13,148 bases of DNA from JBAROU01 sp049642385 (GTDB lineage Bacteria > Chloroflexota > Dehalococcoidia > DSTF01 > RBG-16-68-14), in the NCBI GenBank assembly GCA_049642385.1, contig JBAROU010000153.1:1-13148 (forward strand), in the 5' to 3' direction. Under the pieces are notes generated by a model. The model was not told where the DNA came from and made no database searches. It saw nothing but the letters and a program-made list of their open reading frames with translations. A program made the translations under genes and the position numbers. Within the stretch, counting starts at the first letter, position 1; each line of letters opens with the position of its first letter. Shown in pieces: positions 1 to 7,926 of this stretch.

Positions 1-2112
1 GCCCGGCGTGTCGAGCACCTCGTATTCCGGCAGGCCGCGGTTCGCGATCATCAGCCCACCCTGGCCGTCGTTCACGTCCACGAACGTCTTTTGTGGGTGA
101 TAGCCGACCGGCTGCTCCTGCCACGTCTCGTCCGCGTCCGGCACCGCGATCGGGCGCGTCACCACGCCGAAGTGCTGCTCCGCGTGCGAGACGTCGGTGC
201 GCACGCCTGAGGGGAAGTGCGCGCGCAGGCGGTGGTCCTCGGCGCGGTTGTCGATCTCCGTGTGGATGTCGATGCGTGGCACTCCCGCGTAGAGGTGAAC
301 CAGCACGCGCACCGGGCAGCTCACCGCTCGACCGCTGCGTCGTTTGCGATCGGCGGTGAGGCCGGCGGGCAGCCGGTACGTCATCGTGATCTCGAGCGTG
401 CTGCGCGCGGGGCCGTTCTCGAGCACGCGTACGTTGGGCGGGCTGGCGGGCGCGTCGACGAACGCGTCCGGCTCGGGCTGGCAGTAGTTGTACTCGTCGC
501 CACGGTCGCCGCCGTCCACGAGACGATTGAGCCCGGTGTACCCCACGCCGACCCCCATGATCTCGACGCTGAGCGTGGCATCTTGCGGATCGACGTCGAC
601 CACGAAGATGTCGTTCTCGATGCGTGGCGCCGGCGCGCGAGCCTGCCCTGCTTGCGCGCCGTACTCGACGTCAAACGCGCGGTAGCCGAAACCCGGTACG
701 TCTCCCGCGACGAAGCCGATGGTGACGCGGCCGGGGCGCGGATCTGCGCTCGCGATCACCTGACAGGGCGAGTTTCGTCCGTGGTCGTCGATGAGCGCGA
801 TGGGCTCCGCACCGCGCTTGCTGGGCACGACTGCCTTCGCGAAGTCGCTGCGCTGACCCGGCAGCGGGTTGAAGACATACACGCGCTCGGCCGGGCCCTG
901 CGCGCCGATGCGGCGCATCGCCTCATAGGTGAGATCATCGCCGACTTGCTCGCACTGGTCGAAGCGCGGGCGCATCTCATCGTGCGTCTGGTCGACGCTG
1001 CAGCCGCAGATCGAGTCGTGTGGTTGGTTCTCCAGCAGCAGGCGCCACGCGCGATCGAGCAGCCCTGCCTCGGAGACGGGGTCGTCCGGCTGGGGGCTGT
1101 CCGGGCCCTGTGCGCGCGGCGGCTCCTGCCACGCCTCGCCGATGCGCGCGCGCAGCATGTCCGTCCAGACGGTGAGCGGCTCGGCCCAGCGGGTGAGCAT
1201 CTGCTCGCAGTCGAACGTGCGCTGCTTGATCCACATGCGCGCCGACAGCACGCCGGGCAGGATGTTCGCGAACTGGCCGCAGCGCAGCTCGCCCCGCTTG
1301 CGTGGCAGCGTGGCGCGGTCGATCTGCGCTTCGATCTCGTCGAAGAGGTGTGGCAGACTGCCGTGTACGATCTCCGCGTCGGCCAGGCGCCCGTTCGCGT
1401 AGCGAATGAGCGACGACAGCTCACGCTTCGGCGCGACGTGGTCGGAGCCCCACATGAGTAGGACGTTGCGCGTCTGCGCGCGCGGCTGGAGCAGCGCGCG
1501 CATCTCGTCCACCTTCGCGATGAACGCTTCTTCGTCGGTGGGGAACGGCGCCGCGATGCCGTAACCGCCGGCCATGTGCACGGCGAGCACCTCGCTGCCG
1601 TCCGGGGACTCCCAGACGAGATCGCTCGTCGTGAGCGTCGCGTCGGCGCCGCGCCAGAACACGCAGCGCTCGATGCCGAAGCCGCGCAGCAGCGCCGGCA
1701 TGTGCGCGATCTGTCCGAACGGGTCGGGGATGTAGCCGACCTTCATTGGCTCGCCGAACTGCGCCGCGACCTGATGCCCGCGCAGCAGGTTGCGCACCAG
1801 CGCCTCGCCGGAGGGGAGCGACTCGTCCGGAATCACGTACCACGGCCCGGCGGACAGCCGGCCTTCGCGCACGAAGCGCGCGATCGTCTCGCGCCGGTCG
1901 GGGCGCACCTCCAGGTAGTCCTCGAGCAGGATCGTATGCCCGTCGAGCAAGAAGTGCCGGTAGTCGGGATCGCGCTCCAGGATGTCCAGCAGCAGGTCGA
2001 AGAAGCCGACGAGCTTCGTGCGGTAGCGCTGGTAAGGGAAGTACCACTCGCGGTCCCAGTGCGTGTGCGGCACCAGGATCAGTCGCCAGCGATCAGGAGC
2101 GTCGGCGGTCAT
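1..2112 (-). CDS. Glycoside hydrolase family 38 alpha-mannosidase, 3' end outside window
   Basis: Retaining GH38 enzyme that would cleave alpha-mannosides by a metal-dependent double-displacement mechanism. The frame is open from the ATG at 2112 to the window edge: 704 codons with no stop, so the C-terminus is missing but nothing looks broken. The N-terminal hallmark HTHWDREW lies at residues 16-23; H18 and D20 correspond to metal ligands in the family. YIPDPFGQ follows, with D130 as expected nucleophile and ligand. NQPHDSICGC gives H365 and D366 at the end of the alpha-mannosidase middle domain. The GH38 C-terminal beta region starts near residue 405 (VFNPLPGQ) and continues to a typical HPQKTFVDV stretch near the edge. 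The HWDREWYFPYQ form is of bacterial type; the substrate (mannan, glycan or mannosylglycerate-like) cannot be read from sequence. No signal peptide is seen, so a cytoplasmic enzyme is likely. It starts 12 bases after the PHP gene and has no clear Shine-Dalgarno, suggesting translational coupling. Family call is firm; specificity is unknown. Confidence 0.95.
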   Translation of the reverse strand, partial: MTADAPDRWRLILVPHTHWDREWYFPYQRYRTKLVGFFDLLLDILERDPDYRHFLLDGHTILLEDYLEVRPDRRETIARFVREGRLSAGPWYVIPDESLPSGEALVRNLLRGHQVAAQFGEPMKVGYIPDPFGQIAHMPALLRGFGIERCVFWRGADATLTTSDLVWESPDGSEVLAVHMAGGYGIAAPFPTDEEAFIAKVDEMRALLQPRAQTRNVLLMWGSDHVAPKRELSSLIRYANGRLADAEIVHGSLPHLFDEIEAQIDRATLPRKRGELRCGQFANILPGVLSARMWIKQRTFDCEQMLTRWAEPLTVWTDMLRARIGEAWQEPPRAQGPDSPQPDDPVSEAGLLDRAWRLLLENQPHDSICGCSVDQTHDEMRPRFDQCEQVGDDLTYEAMRRIGAQGPAERVYVFNPLPGQRSDFAKAVVPSKRGAEPIALIDDHGRNSPCQVIASADPRPGRVTIGFVAGDVPGFGYRAFDVEYGAQAGQARAPAPRIENDIFVVDVDPQDATLSVEIMGVGVGYTGLNRLVDGGDRGDEYNYCQPEPDAFVDAPASPPNVRVLENGPARSTLEITMTYRLPAGLTADRKRRSGRAVSCPVRVLVHLYAGVPRIDIHTEIDNRAEDHRLRAHFPSGVRTDVSHAEQHFGVVTRPIAVPDADETWQEQPVGYHPQKTFVDVNDGQGGLMIANRGLPEYEVLDTPG

Positions 2113-2124
2113 GGCCGTACTACT

Positions 2125-3558
2125 TTAGCGCACCACCCGCACGTACAGCGGGTTCGTGAGGGCGTGGATCACCTCGCCGCGCTCCGGCCGGCCGCGGAAG
2201 CCCGCCGCCTCCACGCGCACATAGCCCGGCGCGTCGAGCGGCGCTTCGAACTCCACGGTCGTGTCTTCCTTGTCCGCGACGAACTCCTGCCACAGCTCGC
2301 TGTCGCGCACGAAGCGTAGCTTCTTCTCGGACGGCCCACGATAGCGCACGGAGTAGCGCACCGGCGTTCCCTCGGGCGCCTCGATCGTGTCGCCCATCTG
2401 GTACGTCTCGCCGCCGCAGGACGCGGTCAGCTCCAGGTACGGGCCGGTCGTGTCCTCCGAGACGAACACGTGGCCCTTGCGCACCGCGTCCAGCACGCCG
2501 GCTTCGTCGAGCGCGCCTTGCACGTACGTCCACGTGCACGGGTTGCCGACGGTCCACGGCTGCTGCGTGACCGCCGGCGGGATCGAATGGCAGTCGCTGC
2601 CGCCGACCGCGACGACTTGCTCACCGTTGCGCAAACGCTCCTCCCAGAACTCCAGCGACTCCTCGTTGTGCCAGCGCCACGCGCCCTGCCACGCCTCGAC
2701 GACGCGAAAACCCTTCGTCTGGTCGAACGTCCACGGGTAGCCCGCCGATGGCTTCGGGTGGTTGGGGGAGAAGAGCCCGCCGCGCTCGTGCACCCACTCC
2801 AGCACCTGTTGCGCGGACGCGTCGTCCCTGAATCGAAAGTCCACCCAGCCGTCGAGGCCCCAGACGTTGGCGTGCCCCCAAAACGTCGTCACCTCCTCGC
2901 CCGGCAGAAGCAGTAAGCCGTCGCGCTCGGGACGCTGTGCGATCTCCTCGAAGTGAGAGATCGTGTTGTGGTCCGTGATCGCCAGGAAGTCGAGGCCTAC
3001 GCGCTTCGCCTCGACGACGTACTCATCAATCGTGTTGTAACCGTCGCTGTGCACAGTGTGCGAATGGAAGTCGCCGCGATACCAGCGCCCGGGGCCGCTG
3101 CGCCGCGTCGCCGTGCGCGGTGCCGGCATCGTCTCGGGCGTCGCCGGGTCGTCCGCATCGAGGTCAACGTCGATGTTGATGCGCACGCTGTAGCGCATCT
3201 GCTCGCGACGAAGCAGCGGGCAGCCGAGCAGCAGGTTCCATTCGCCGGTCGGTAACGGGCCGCGCACGTAGCCCGGCGTCGCCTCGCTCGGCGAGATGAA
3301 GAACTGGCTGCGTGAACTGCCGCTCCAGCCACGGAAGCCCCCCTCCAGGAACGCCGCTCCGCGCGCGTCGAACACGCCGATATCGACGATGTCCTGCTGG
3401 CTCTCGCGGCCCGGCTGCGCCGGTGCCGTTGGCGCCTCGAAATGGTAGGAGACCTCCAGCCGCTGGGCGCCCGATGGCATCTCGAAGGGGACGTAGCGGA
3501 AGGGGAGTCCTTCGTCGCCGCGCGAAAACAGGCCGTCGAACGAGAGCTTCTGGCGCAT
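2125..3558 (-). CDS. CehA/McbA-type PHP-domain metallohydrolase
   Basis: A 477-residue protein with a central PHP (polymerase and histidinol phosphatase) domain of the CehA/McbA type, a family containing carbamate-ester and amide hydrolases but mostly of unknown substrate. Metal-site motifs in order: DFHSHTVHSDG (H165, H167, D172), ITDHN (D196, H197), LPGEEVT (E221/E222), GHANVWG (H229), SPNHPKP (H267) and GGSDCHS (D322, H324). Residues 1-140 form a beta-rich N-terminal domain and about 380-477 a beta-sandwich-like tail, as is common in the family. There is no signal peptide. The ATG at 3558 is 2 bases after the CoA-transferase stop; no good Shine-Dalgarno is placed for it, so coupling to the upstream gene is likely. 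The GH38 gene follows after 12 bases. The context suggests a shared catabolic or processing route, but the bond hydrolysed is not predictable. PHP fold is certain; the reaction is not. Confidence 0.92.
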   Translation of the reverse strand: MRQKLSFDGLFSRGDEGLPFRYVPFEMPSGAQRLEVSYHFEAPTAPAQPGRESQQDIVDIGVFDARGAAFLEGGFRGWSGSSRSQFFISPSEATPGYVRGPLPTGEWNLLLGCPLLRREQMRYSVRINIDVDLDADDPATPETMPAPRTATRRSGPGRWYRGDFHSHTVHSDGYNTIDEYVVEAKRVGLDFLAITDHNTISHFEEIAQRPERDGLLLLPGEEVTTFWGHANVWGLDGWVDFRFRDDASAQQVLEWVHERGGLFSPNHPKPSAGYPWTFDQTKGFRVVEAWQGAWRWHNEESLEFWEERLRNGEQVVAVGGSDCHSIPPAVTQQPWTVGNPCTWTYVQGALDEAGVLDAVRKGHVFVSEDTTGPYLELTASCGGETYQMGDTIEAPEGTPVRYSVRYRGPSEKKLRFVRDSELWQEFVADKEDTTVEFEAPLDAPGYVRVEAAGFRGRPERGEVIHALTNPLYVRVVR

Positions 3559-3560
3559 CG

Positions 3561-4829
3561 CTAGCGGATCACGCCCTTCTCACGCAGCGCGGCGATCTCG
3601 TCCGCACCGTAACCGAGCGACGAAAGGATCTCCTCATTGTGCTCGCCGAGCGCCGGCGGCGGGCCCTGCACGCGCAGCGGCGTCTCACTCATCTGGAGCG
3701 GCGGGCCAACCATGCGGATCGTGCCCACCAGCGGATGTTCCACTTCGGTCTGCAAGTCATTCGCGACGACCTGCGGATCGTCCAGCAGCTCCTGGGTGAA
3801 CTTGAACGGGCCGGCGGGCACACCCTTTGCGTCGAAGAGCGCCAGCCATTCCTCCGTTGTGCGATCGAGGAAGATCGCCTCGGCCTGTTCGACGAGCTGC
3901 TTGGCGTACGCGCGCGACTCCGGCGCTGTCGGATCCCACTCCGCGTTGCCGATGCGCTTGTCCTCGACGCCGATCGCGGCGCACAGCTTGCGTCGCAGCG
4001 CCGCGCTGAGCGCCCCAACGACGATGTATGAATCCTTCGTTTTGTAGACGCGGTAGTGGATGTTGCCCACGGCTCGAACGGGCGCGTTCGTGAGCAGATA
4101 GCGGCGCAGCCCTTCGTAGTCCTCGCCCGTCGCGCGCGCCTCAGCCAGCCGGTCGAGGAAGCGATTCCGCAGCTCCCGATCGACGGACTCCACGACCTGG
4201 AACGCGGTGTTCTGCACCGCCAACGCGGTGCCCAATAGCGTCGTATCGATCTTCTGACCCTTGCCCGTTCGCTCACGCGCGAAGAGTGCGGCGCACGTCG
4301 ACCAGGCCATCATGATGCCGGTCGAAAAGTCGACCATAGCCTGCGCGGGGATCGGGATGCCTTCCTGTGTCTTGCCCTCGGCGGCCATCCAGCCGGTCAG
4401 CCCCTGCACGATCACGTCGTACCCTGGCCGGTGCGACTGCGGGCCCTTGCGGCCGAAGGCAGTGTTGTCGCAGTAGATGATGCGCGGGTTCAGCGCACCG
4501 ATGGATTCGTAGTCGAAGCCCAGGTTCGTCGAGACGTCCGGCCGGTAGTTCACGATGACGACGTCCATGTCGGGCACCAGCTTGCGCACGACCTCTTTGC
4601 CCTCCGGCGTTGTCAGGTTCAGTGTCAGGCTGCGCTTGCCGCGGTTGAGCGCGATGTAGGTGCGGCTCTCGGTCGGGACGAACTGCGCGAAGAGGCGCCA
4701 CGGCTCTCCTTCGACGGGCTCGACCTTAATGATGTCCGCGCCCATGTCGGAGAGGAGCATGCCGGCGAAGGGCGCGGCGATGATCTCGGAGAACTCCAGG
4801 ATGCGGATGCCCTCGAGCGGGCCGGCCAT
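3561..4829 (-). CDS. Family III CoA-transferase (CaiB/BaiF type)
   Basis: Transfers CoA between a CoA-thioester and a free carboxylic acid through an enzyme-bound mixed anhydride and thioester. The 422-residue length is typical. Visible family features are LEGIRILEFSEIIAAPFAGM at the N-terminus, ADIIKVEP, the NRGKRSLTLNL strand, a GxxGP segment (GRKGPQ), GYDVIVQGLTGWM, and the catalytic aspartate D167 in AMVDFSTG, matching Asp169 of formyl-CoA transferase. The frame could be extended 9 codons to an ATG at 4856, but the ATG at 4829 has an AGGAGG six bases upstream and gives the usual family N-terminus, so it is chosen. It is the first gene of the tight unit with the PHP hydrolase and GH38. This family also includes racemases (alpha-methylacyl-CoA) that keep similar residues, so transferase versus racemase and the acid used are open. 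Confidence 0.93.
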   Translation of the reverse strand: MAGPLEGIRILEFSEIIAAPFAGMLLSDMGADIIKVEPVEGEPWRLFAQFVPTESRTYIALNRGKRSLTLNLTTPEGKEVVRKLVPDMDVVIVNYRPDVSTNLGFDYESIGALNPRIIYCDNTAFGRKGPQSHRPGYDVIVQGLTGWMAAEGKTQEGIPIPAQAMVDFSTGIMMAWSTCAALFARERTGKGQKIDTTLLGTALAVQNTAFQVVESVDRELRNRFLDRLAEARATGEDYEGLRRYLLTNAPVRAVGNIHYRVYKTKDSYIVVGALSAALRRKLCAAIGVEDKRIGNAEWDPTAPESRAYAKQLVEQAEAIFLDRTTEEWLALFDAKGVPAGPFKFTQELLDDPQVVANDLQTEVEHPLVGTIRMVGPPLQMSETPLRVQGPPPALGEHNEEILSSLGYGADEIAALREKGVIR

Positions 4830-4835
4830 CGGTCG

Positions 4836-4841
4836 CCTCCT
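4836..4841 (-). promoter_or_regulatory. Ribosome binding site of the CoA-transferase gene
   Basis: AGGAGG on the minus strand, 6 bases before the ATG at 4829. It decides the start against the in-frame ATG at 4856, which lies upstream of it. Confidence 0.8.
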
Positions 4842-4876
4842 CGCCGCGACGTTCACGTGCGCGTCAGGTGTTGGCT

Positions 4877-4882
4877 AGTATA
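4877..4882 (-). promoter_or_regulatory. Candidate -10 element upstream of the CoA-transferase unit
   Basis: TATACT on the minus strand (5 of 6 to TATAAT), preceded by TG, in the 80-base gap between the SH3-like protein gene and the CoA-transferase. It lies 47 bases before the start codon. No good -35 hexamer is seen at 16-18 bases, so this is only a candidate for a promoter splitting the three-gene unit from the genes upstream. Confidence 0.35.
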
Positions 4883-4909
4883 CAGAACCGGCGGGTGCGC
4901 GAAGATCGC

Positions 4910-5599
4910 TCACTCCGCCGCCGGGCGCAGGAACTCCTCAGCCGCCCAGCCGAGTCCATCGAGTCGCCACCAGGTACGGCCGTCCGCCTCTCGCGGCCCT
5001 TCGACCACGTTGCTCTTCGTGCCGTCTATCTGGCAGCTTGCGACGTCGGCGTCCGTGCCGGGCGCGGTCCGGAAGTTAAGGCAGTTGCCCGCGCCGTAGA
5101 CGACTCCCCCGGCGCCGACGGCGACGGTGGCGCCGAGCTCGCCGAACGCGACAAAGGTCAGCGACCACGAATCACCTTCTCTCGTGATCACGGTTTCGCC
5201 GAGGAACTCGCTAAACGGTGGCCCGATCAGGAACGTGACCAGGTCGGCGCTCCGGTACAACTCTTTCGAGCAGATGCCCTTCGGCGGGCCGCCCTGCGGG
5301 ATCTCCTGCGGGCAATCGCCGATGTGGTCTGCCTGGAACTGTTCCGCGATGAACTCATCGAGAGCCGCGTCCGGACGGGACGCGGCGCCGGTCGCTGGCG
5401 TGCGGTCTGGCGTCGGGCCCGCCGATGTCGGTGCGGCAGGGGCTGTTGGCGTGGTGTTCGTTTGTGGCTTGCTGCCGTCGTTGCTGTCGTCCCCGCCCAC
5501 CGTGAACACGATGACGAGCACGATGACGACCGCGATGATCGCGCCCGCGCCGAATGCAATCGCTGCGATGATCAGGGGACGTGGTTGCGTCGGATTCAT
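4910..5599 (-). CDS. Membrane-anchored protein with C-terminal SH3-like domain
   Basis: A 229-residue protein of unknown specific function. Residues 1-8 are a short cytoplasmic tail, 9-33 one strongly hydrophobic helix (IIAAIAFGAGAIIAVVIVLV), and 35-75 a Ser/Thr/Pro/Ala linker, so the rest should be outside the membrane. A middle region holds C96 and C110. Residues about 165-227 resemble a bacterial SH3 (SH3b) domain: GNCLNFRTAPGT is the classic NxRxxPs motif, followed by a TWWRL and GWAAEEFL ending, with C173 and C189 possibly forming a disulfide. SH3b domains often bind cell-wall peptide or mediate protein contacts; no catalytic domain is visible. The ATG at 5599 has AAAGGA eight bases upstream and lies 19 bases after the stop of the 96-residue gene. 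The topology and SH3-like call are well supported; the role is not. Confidence 0.85.
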   Translation of the reverse strand: MNPTQPRPLIIAAIAFGAGAIIAVVIVLVIVFTVGGDDSNDGSKPQTNTTPTAPAAPTSAGPTPDRTPATGAASRPDAALDEFIAEQFQADHIGDCPQEIPQGGPPKGICSKELYRSADLVTFLIGPPFSEFLGETVITREGDSWSLTFVAFGELGATVAVGAGGVVYGAGNCLNFRTAPGTDADVASCQIDGTKSNVVEGPREADGRTWWRLDGLGWAAEEFLRPAAE

Positions 5600-5618
5600 T
5601 CCGGCTGTCCTTTCGCCG

Positions 5619-5909
5619 TCATTCCTTGACTAGGCGCTGCAGCAGCTTGCGCAAACGCGGGGCCTGCTTCAGCGCTGCCCGCAGACCGTCGAGCTCGTCT
5701 TCGCCGATCAGGAGCGGTGTGCGCTGGAAACGGCCCTGCAGGTTGTAGAACGCGAAGCGGATCGACCACGCGGCCTCGTGGTCGCCGTCATCGTACTCAA
5801 GCAGCTGGATCGACGACTCGTGGTGCTGGCCGCTGTACGCCGCCTCTTCGCTGATCTCGCCTTCACCCCAGGGATAAGTGAACCTTCGGTGTAGACGACT
5901 TCCTGCCAT
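5619..5909 (-). CDS. Conserved-looking small protein of unknown function
   Basis: A 96-residue soluble protein that I do not recognise. It has an acidic central part with alternating hydrophobic residues (ESSIQLLEYDDGDHEAAWSI, then RFAFYNLQGRFQRTPLLIG), suggesting a small beta sheet, and a basic C-terminal helix (DELDGLRAALKQAPRLRKLL). No Cys pairs, signal peptide or membrane segment. The start is firm: ATG at 5909 with AAGGAG six bases upstream. The same frame stays open upstream to 7247, but that part is antisense noise over the aminotransferase gene and is not used. It lies 38 bases after the aminotransferase and 19 before the membrane SH3-like gene, so it is probably co-transcribed with both. 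The strong ribosome binding site and protein-like composition make it a real gene; no function is offered. Confidence 0.82.
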   Translation of the reverse strand: MAGSRLHRRFTYPWGEGEISEEAAYSGQHHESSIQLLEYDDGDHEAAWSIRFAFYNLQGRFQRTPLLIGEDELDGLRAALKQAPRLRKLLQRLVKE

Positions 5910-5915
5910 GTGCTG

Positions 5916-5921
5916 CTCCTT
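5916..5921 (-). promoter_or_regulatory. Ribosome binding site of the 96-residue gene
   Basis: AAGGAG on the minus strand, six bases before the ATG at 5909. It fixes the start of this small gene inside a much longer open frame. Confidence 0.75.
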
Positions 5922-5947
5922 GCTCGTTCGTCTCGCCGACGCGCCGG

Positions 5948-7186
5948 CTAGCCGCTGGCCTTCGAGGCCTCTTCGAGCGCGCGACCGAGGCGCATGATCG
6001 CCTCGGGGATCTCGCGTTCGGCAACGTGGCTGAAGGCGAGCCGGAGCGTGTGCTGCCCGCCCTGCCCGTGGTGGAACACCCGTCCGCCCACATACGCAAC
6101 GCCCTGCGTGCGGGCTGCGTCCGCCAGGACGGCCGGGTCGACGGACTCCGCCAGCGTCAACCAGAGGAAAAAGCCGCCCTTCGGTCGCGACCAGGTGACC
6201 AGGCTGCTGCATCGCTCCTGCAGCGCGTTGTCCAGGGCGTTCAGCTTGCTCCGGTAGACGCCCAGCATCTTGTTCACGTGACGGTCGAAGTGGCCCTCGT
6301 TCGCGAATTCCAGGAGCGTTCGCTGGAGCCAGGGACTCAAGCCCAGGTCGTAGCGCGTGCTGAGCATCGCGTTGATGATCGCCGGGTCGGCAAGCACCCA
6401 ACCGATGCGTAGGCCCGTCGCGATCGTCTTGCTGAACGTGCCGAGGTAGACAACGCCCTTGCCCTCTGCGATCGAGAACAGCGTCGGCACGCGCTCGCCT
6501 TCGAGTCGGATGTCGCCGTACGCGTCGTCTTCCATGATCAGGATGCCGTGGCGCTGGCAGATGTCTACCACACGATGCCGCCGCTCGAGCGTGAGCATAG
6601 AGCCGGTCGGGTTCTGGTAGCTGGCAATGATGTAGATCACCTTGATGCGCCGGCCCTCGCGCTCCAGGCGTTCGATCGTTTCCTCTAACGCCTCCGGAAT
6701 CAAGCCGTCTTCGTCCACCGGCACGCCGACGCACTCGCCCATGCAGTGCGTGATGGTGCCGGCGCCGGATGGGAAGGTGGGCAGCTCCGCGAGGCCAACG
6801 TCGCCCTCGTCCAGGAACGTCTCGGCGACGTTGAACAGCCCGCTCGAGATGCCGTTCGTGATCATGAAGTTGTCCGCCGTGAGAGAGAGGCCGTCGCGGC
6901 GGTTCGCCTCCGCCGCCAGCCACTCGCACAAACCTTCGTAGCCCTTCTGGCCGCCGTATCGCAGCGCCTCCGGTCCTTCGCGCCGCAGCACACGGTTCGA
7001 GCACTCGATCAGTTCTTCGATAGGGAGTGTGTCGGGATCGGGGATACCGCCGGTGAGCGAGATGGGCGGTACGGGGGGCGCCTCTTGCCGTCCCGCCACC
7101 CAGTATGCGCCGAGACCCTTGCCCACGCGTCGCGCCAGGCTCTTCTCGAGCTGTTCCGCCTCCCAATTGCCGGAGAGGGGATTCAT
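5948..7186 (-). CDS. PLP-dependent aminotransferase, class I/II (fold type I)
   Basis: A 412-residue enzyme moving an amino group between an amino acid and a 2-oxo acid. From the ATG at 7186: YQNPTG (N192), the PLP-ring aspartate in EDDAYGD (D220, with Y223), the Schiff-base lysine in GTFSKTIATGLRIGW (K253), and the carboxylate-binding arginine in HTLRLAFSH (R382). The pattern SLTGGIPDPDTLP near the N-terminus and the RYGGQKGY segment resemble the 2-aminoadipate/aromatic aminotransferase (LysN, MocR-like) branch, but substrate is not assignable. A TTG at 7207 would add 7 codons; it is rejected because it lies in the spacer of a good candidate promoter. No Shine-Dalgarno precedes the ATG, which fits a leaderless or nearly leaderless message. 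The VOC gene lies 64 bases upstream on the same strand. Confidence 0.93.
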   Translation of the reverse strand: MNPLSGNWEAEQLEKSLARRVGKGLGAYWVAGRQEAPPVPPISLTGGIPDPDTLPIEELIECSNRVLRREGPEALRYGGQKGYEGLCEWLAAEANRRDGLSLTADNFMITNGISSGLFNVAETFLDEGDVGLAELPTFPSGAGTITHCMGECVGVPVDEDGLIPEALEETIERLEREGRRIKVIYIIASYQNPTGSMLTLERRHRVVDICQRHGILIMEDDAYGDIRLEGERVPTLFSIAEGKGVVYLGTFSKTIATGLRIGWVLADPAIINAMLSTRYDLGLSPWLQRTLLEFANEGHFDRHVNKMLGVYRSKLNALDNALQERCSSLVTWSRPKGGFFLWLTLAESVDPAVLADAARTQGVAYVGGRVFHHGQGGQHTLRLAFSHVAEREIPEAIMRLGRALEEASKASG

Positions 7187-7195
7187 GGTGGTGGC

Positions 7196-7224
7196 ATGAT
7201 AGGACAAACGCGGCGGATTGTCGA
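7196..7224 (-). promoter_or_regulatory. Candidate sigma-70-type promoter of the aminotransferase gene
   Basis: Minus strand TCGACA (7224-7219, 5 of 6 to TTGACA), 17-base spacer, TATCAT (7201-7196, 5 of 6 to TATAAT). The -10 ends 9 bases before the ATG at 7186, so the transcript would start within about three bases of the start codon. This agrees with the absence of a ribosome binding site there. Confidence 0.55.
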
Positions 7225-7250
7225 CATCGCGGCCGCTGTCGGCCCAACCG

Positions 7251-7601
7251 CTACTGCTTCACTAACCCGATGCGGTTGCCCTCAGGGTCCTCCATCTGCG
7301 CAATCGTCGGGCGGTTCGGGACGTCCATCGGCTGAAGGATGGCTTTGCCGCCCATGCTTACCGCCTTGCGCAGCGTCTCGTTCAGGTCCAGCACCTGCAC
7401 GTAGATCAGGACACGCGCCGCGTCTGACCCGACGATACCGCCACTCACGCCCTCCACCGGCCCACCGATGCCCGGCGCAACGAAACCGTAGTTCATCGGG
7501 TTGTTCGCGTCGATCTTCCAGCCGAACAGCTCGGCGTAGAACTCCTGGAGCCGCTTCGCGTCCTTGCCCTGTATCTCGAAATGGACGACGGGTCGGGTCA
7601 T
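7251..7601 (-). CDS. VOC family protein (glyoxalase/bleomycin-resistance fold)
   Basis: A 116-residue single-domain member of the vicinal oxygen chelate superfamily. It begins with the typical TRPVVHFEIQGKD strand (H7 as possible metal ligand) and the helix RLQEFYAELFGWKI, has a GG-rich loop in the middle (PGIGGPVEGVSGGIVG), and ends with the EDPEGNRIGLVK motif usual for the family. Members include glyoxalases, dioxygenases and many stand-alone proteins of unknown activity; no substrate can be named. The start is firm: ATG at 7601 with AAAGGAGG six bases upstream (7608-7615). It is the first gene of the long minus-strand series and lies next to the repeat-rich intergenic region, which should hold its promoter, though none is clear on this strand. 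Confidence 0.9.
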   Translation of the reverse strand: MTRPVVHFEIQGKDAKRLQEFYAELFGWKIDANNPMNYGFVAPGIGGPVEGVSGGIVGSDAARVLIYVQVLDLNETLRKAVSMGGKAILQPMDVPNRPTIAQMEDPEGNRIGLVKQ

Positions 7602-7700
7602 GTCTGGCCTCCTTTACGAGCCACAGATGGAGACAGATTGGCACTGCTTGCTGTTCGCTCTCTGCGCCGACAGCTTGGCCTGTTGCTGTTGCGAGTGCAA

Positions 7701-7788
7701 CCCCACCCTTACCCCAGGTCCAGGGTCGCTCCGTACTGAGTTCGACTCGCCCCCCTACCTCGCGAGGGAGAGGGGTCGGGGGTGAGGG
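7701..7788. repeat. Nested imperfect palindrome (CCCT(T/C)ACCCC type)
   Basis: Left arm CCCTTACCCC (7706-7715) pairs with the right arm GGGGTGAGGG (near 7779-7788) at 9 of 10 positions. A second inner palindrome CCTCGCGAGG (7758-7767) is perfect and flanked by C-rich and G-rich runs. It looks like a decayed copy of a widespread GGGGTGAGGG intergenic palindrome. There is no T-run, so it is not called a terminator. Confidence 0.55.
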
Positions 7789-7917
7789 AGCAGTGACCAC
7801 GAACCGCTGTCGCTGACCATGCCGCCGACTTCGGTCGGGTAGAACGAACCGACCGCCAGCGAGCAACTCACACGGTCGGCTGGAAGGCAGCCAACGGATG
7901 CTCATCCGTGTTCCATC

Positions 7918-7926
7918 TGTGATAAT
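7918..7926 (+). promoter_or_regulatory. Extended -10 promoter of the epoxide-hydrolase-like gene
   Basis: TGT followed by GATAAT (7921-7926, 5 of 6 to TATAAT), an extended -10 arrangement that can work without a good -35, and none is seen. Transcription would begin near 7933, leaving a 25-base leader with AAAGGA six bases before the ATG at 7959. The element lies inside the right repeat arm. Confidence 0.5.

Noticed and set aside
1..600. Possible frameshift near the left end of the GH38 gene
   Set aside because: Reading the frame fixed by the ATG at 2112 codon by codon shows no break; family-like sequence continues to the edge.
217..1461. A 414-codon plus-strand frame
   Set aside because: It is antisense to the GH38 gene, lacks recognisable domains, and is a product of high GC codon bias in the real gene.
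7183..7197. Mini-frame ATG CCA CCA CCA TGA (Met-Pro-Pro-Pro) overlapping the aminotransferase ATG
   Set aside because: It looked like a stalling leader peptide, but its ATG overlaps the candidate -10 hexamer and would lie before the transcription start.
5619..7247. A 542-codon open frame on the minus strand
   Set aside because: Only its last 96 codons look like protein and have a ribosome binding site (start 5909). The rest is a shifted frame over the aminotransferase, whose own frame carries all the catalytic motifs.
7750..7790. GC-rich hairpin as a transcription terminator
   Set aside because: No T-run follows on either strand, and both neighbouring genes run away from it, so there is no transcript for it to end.
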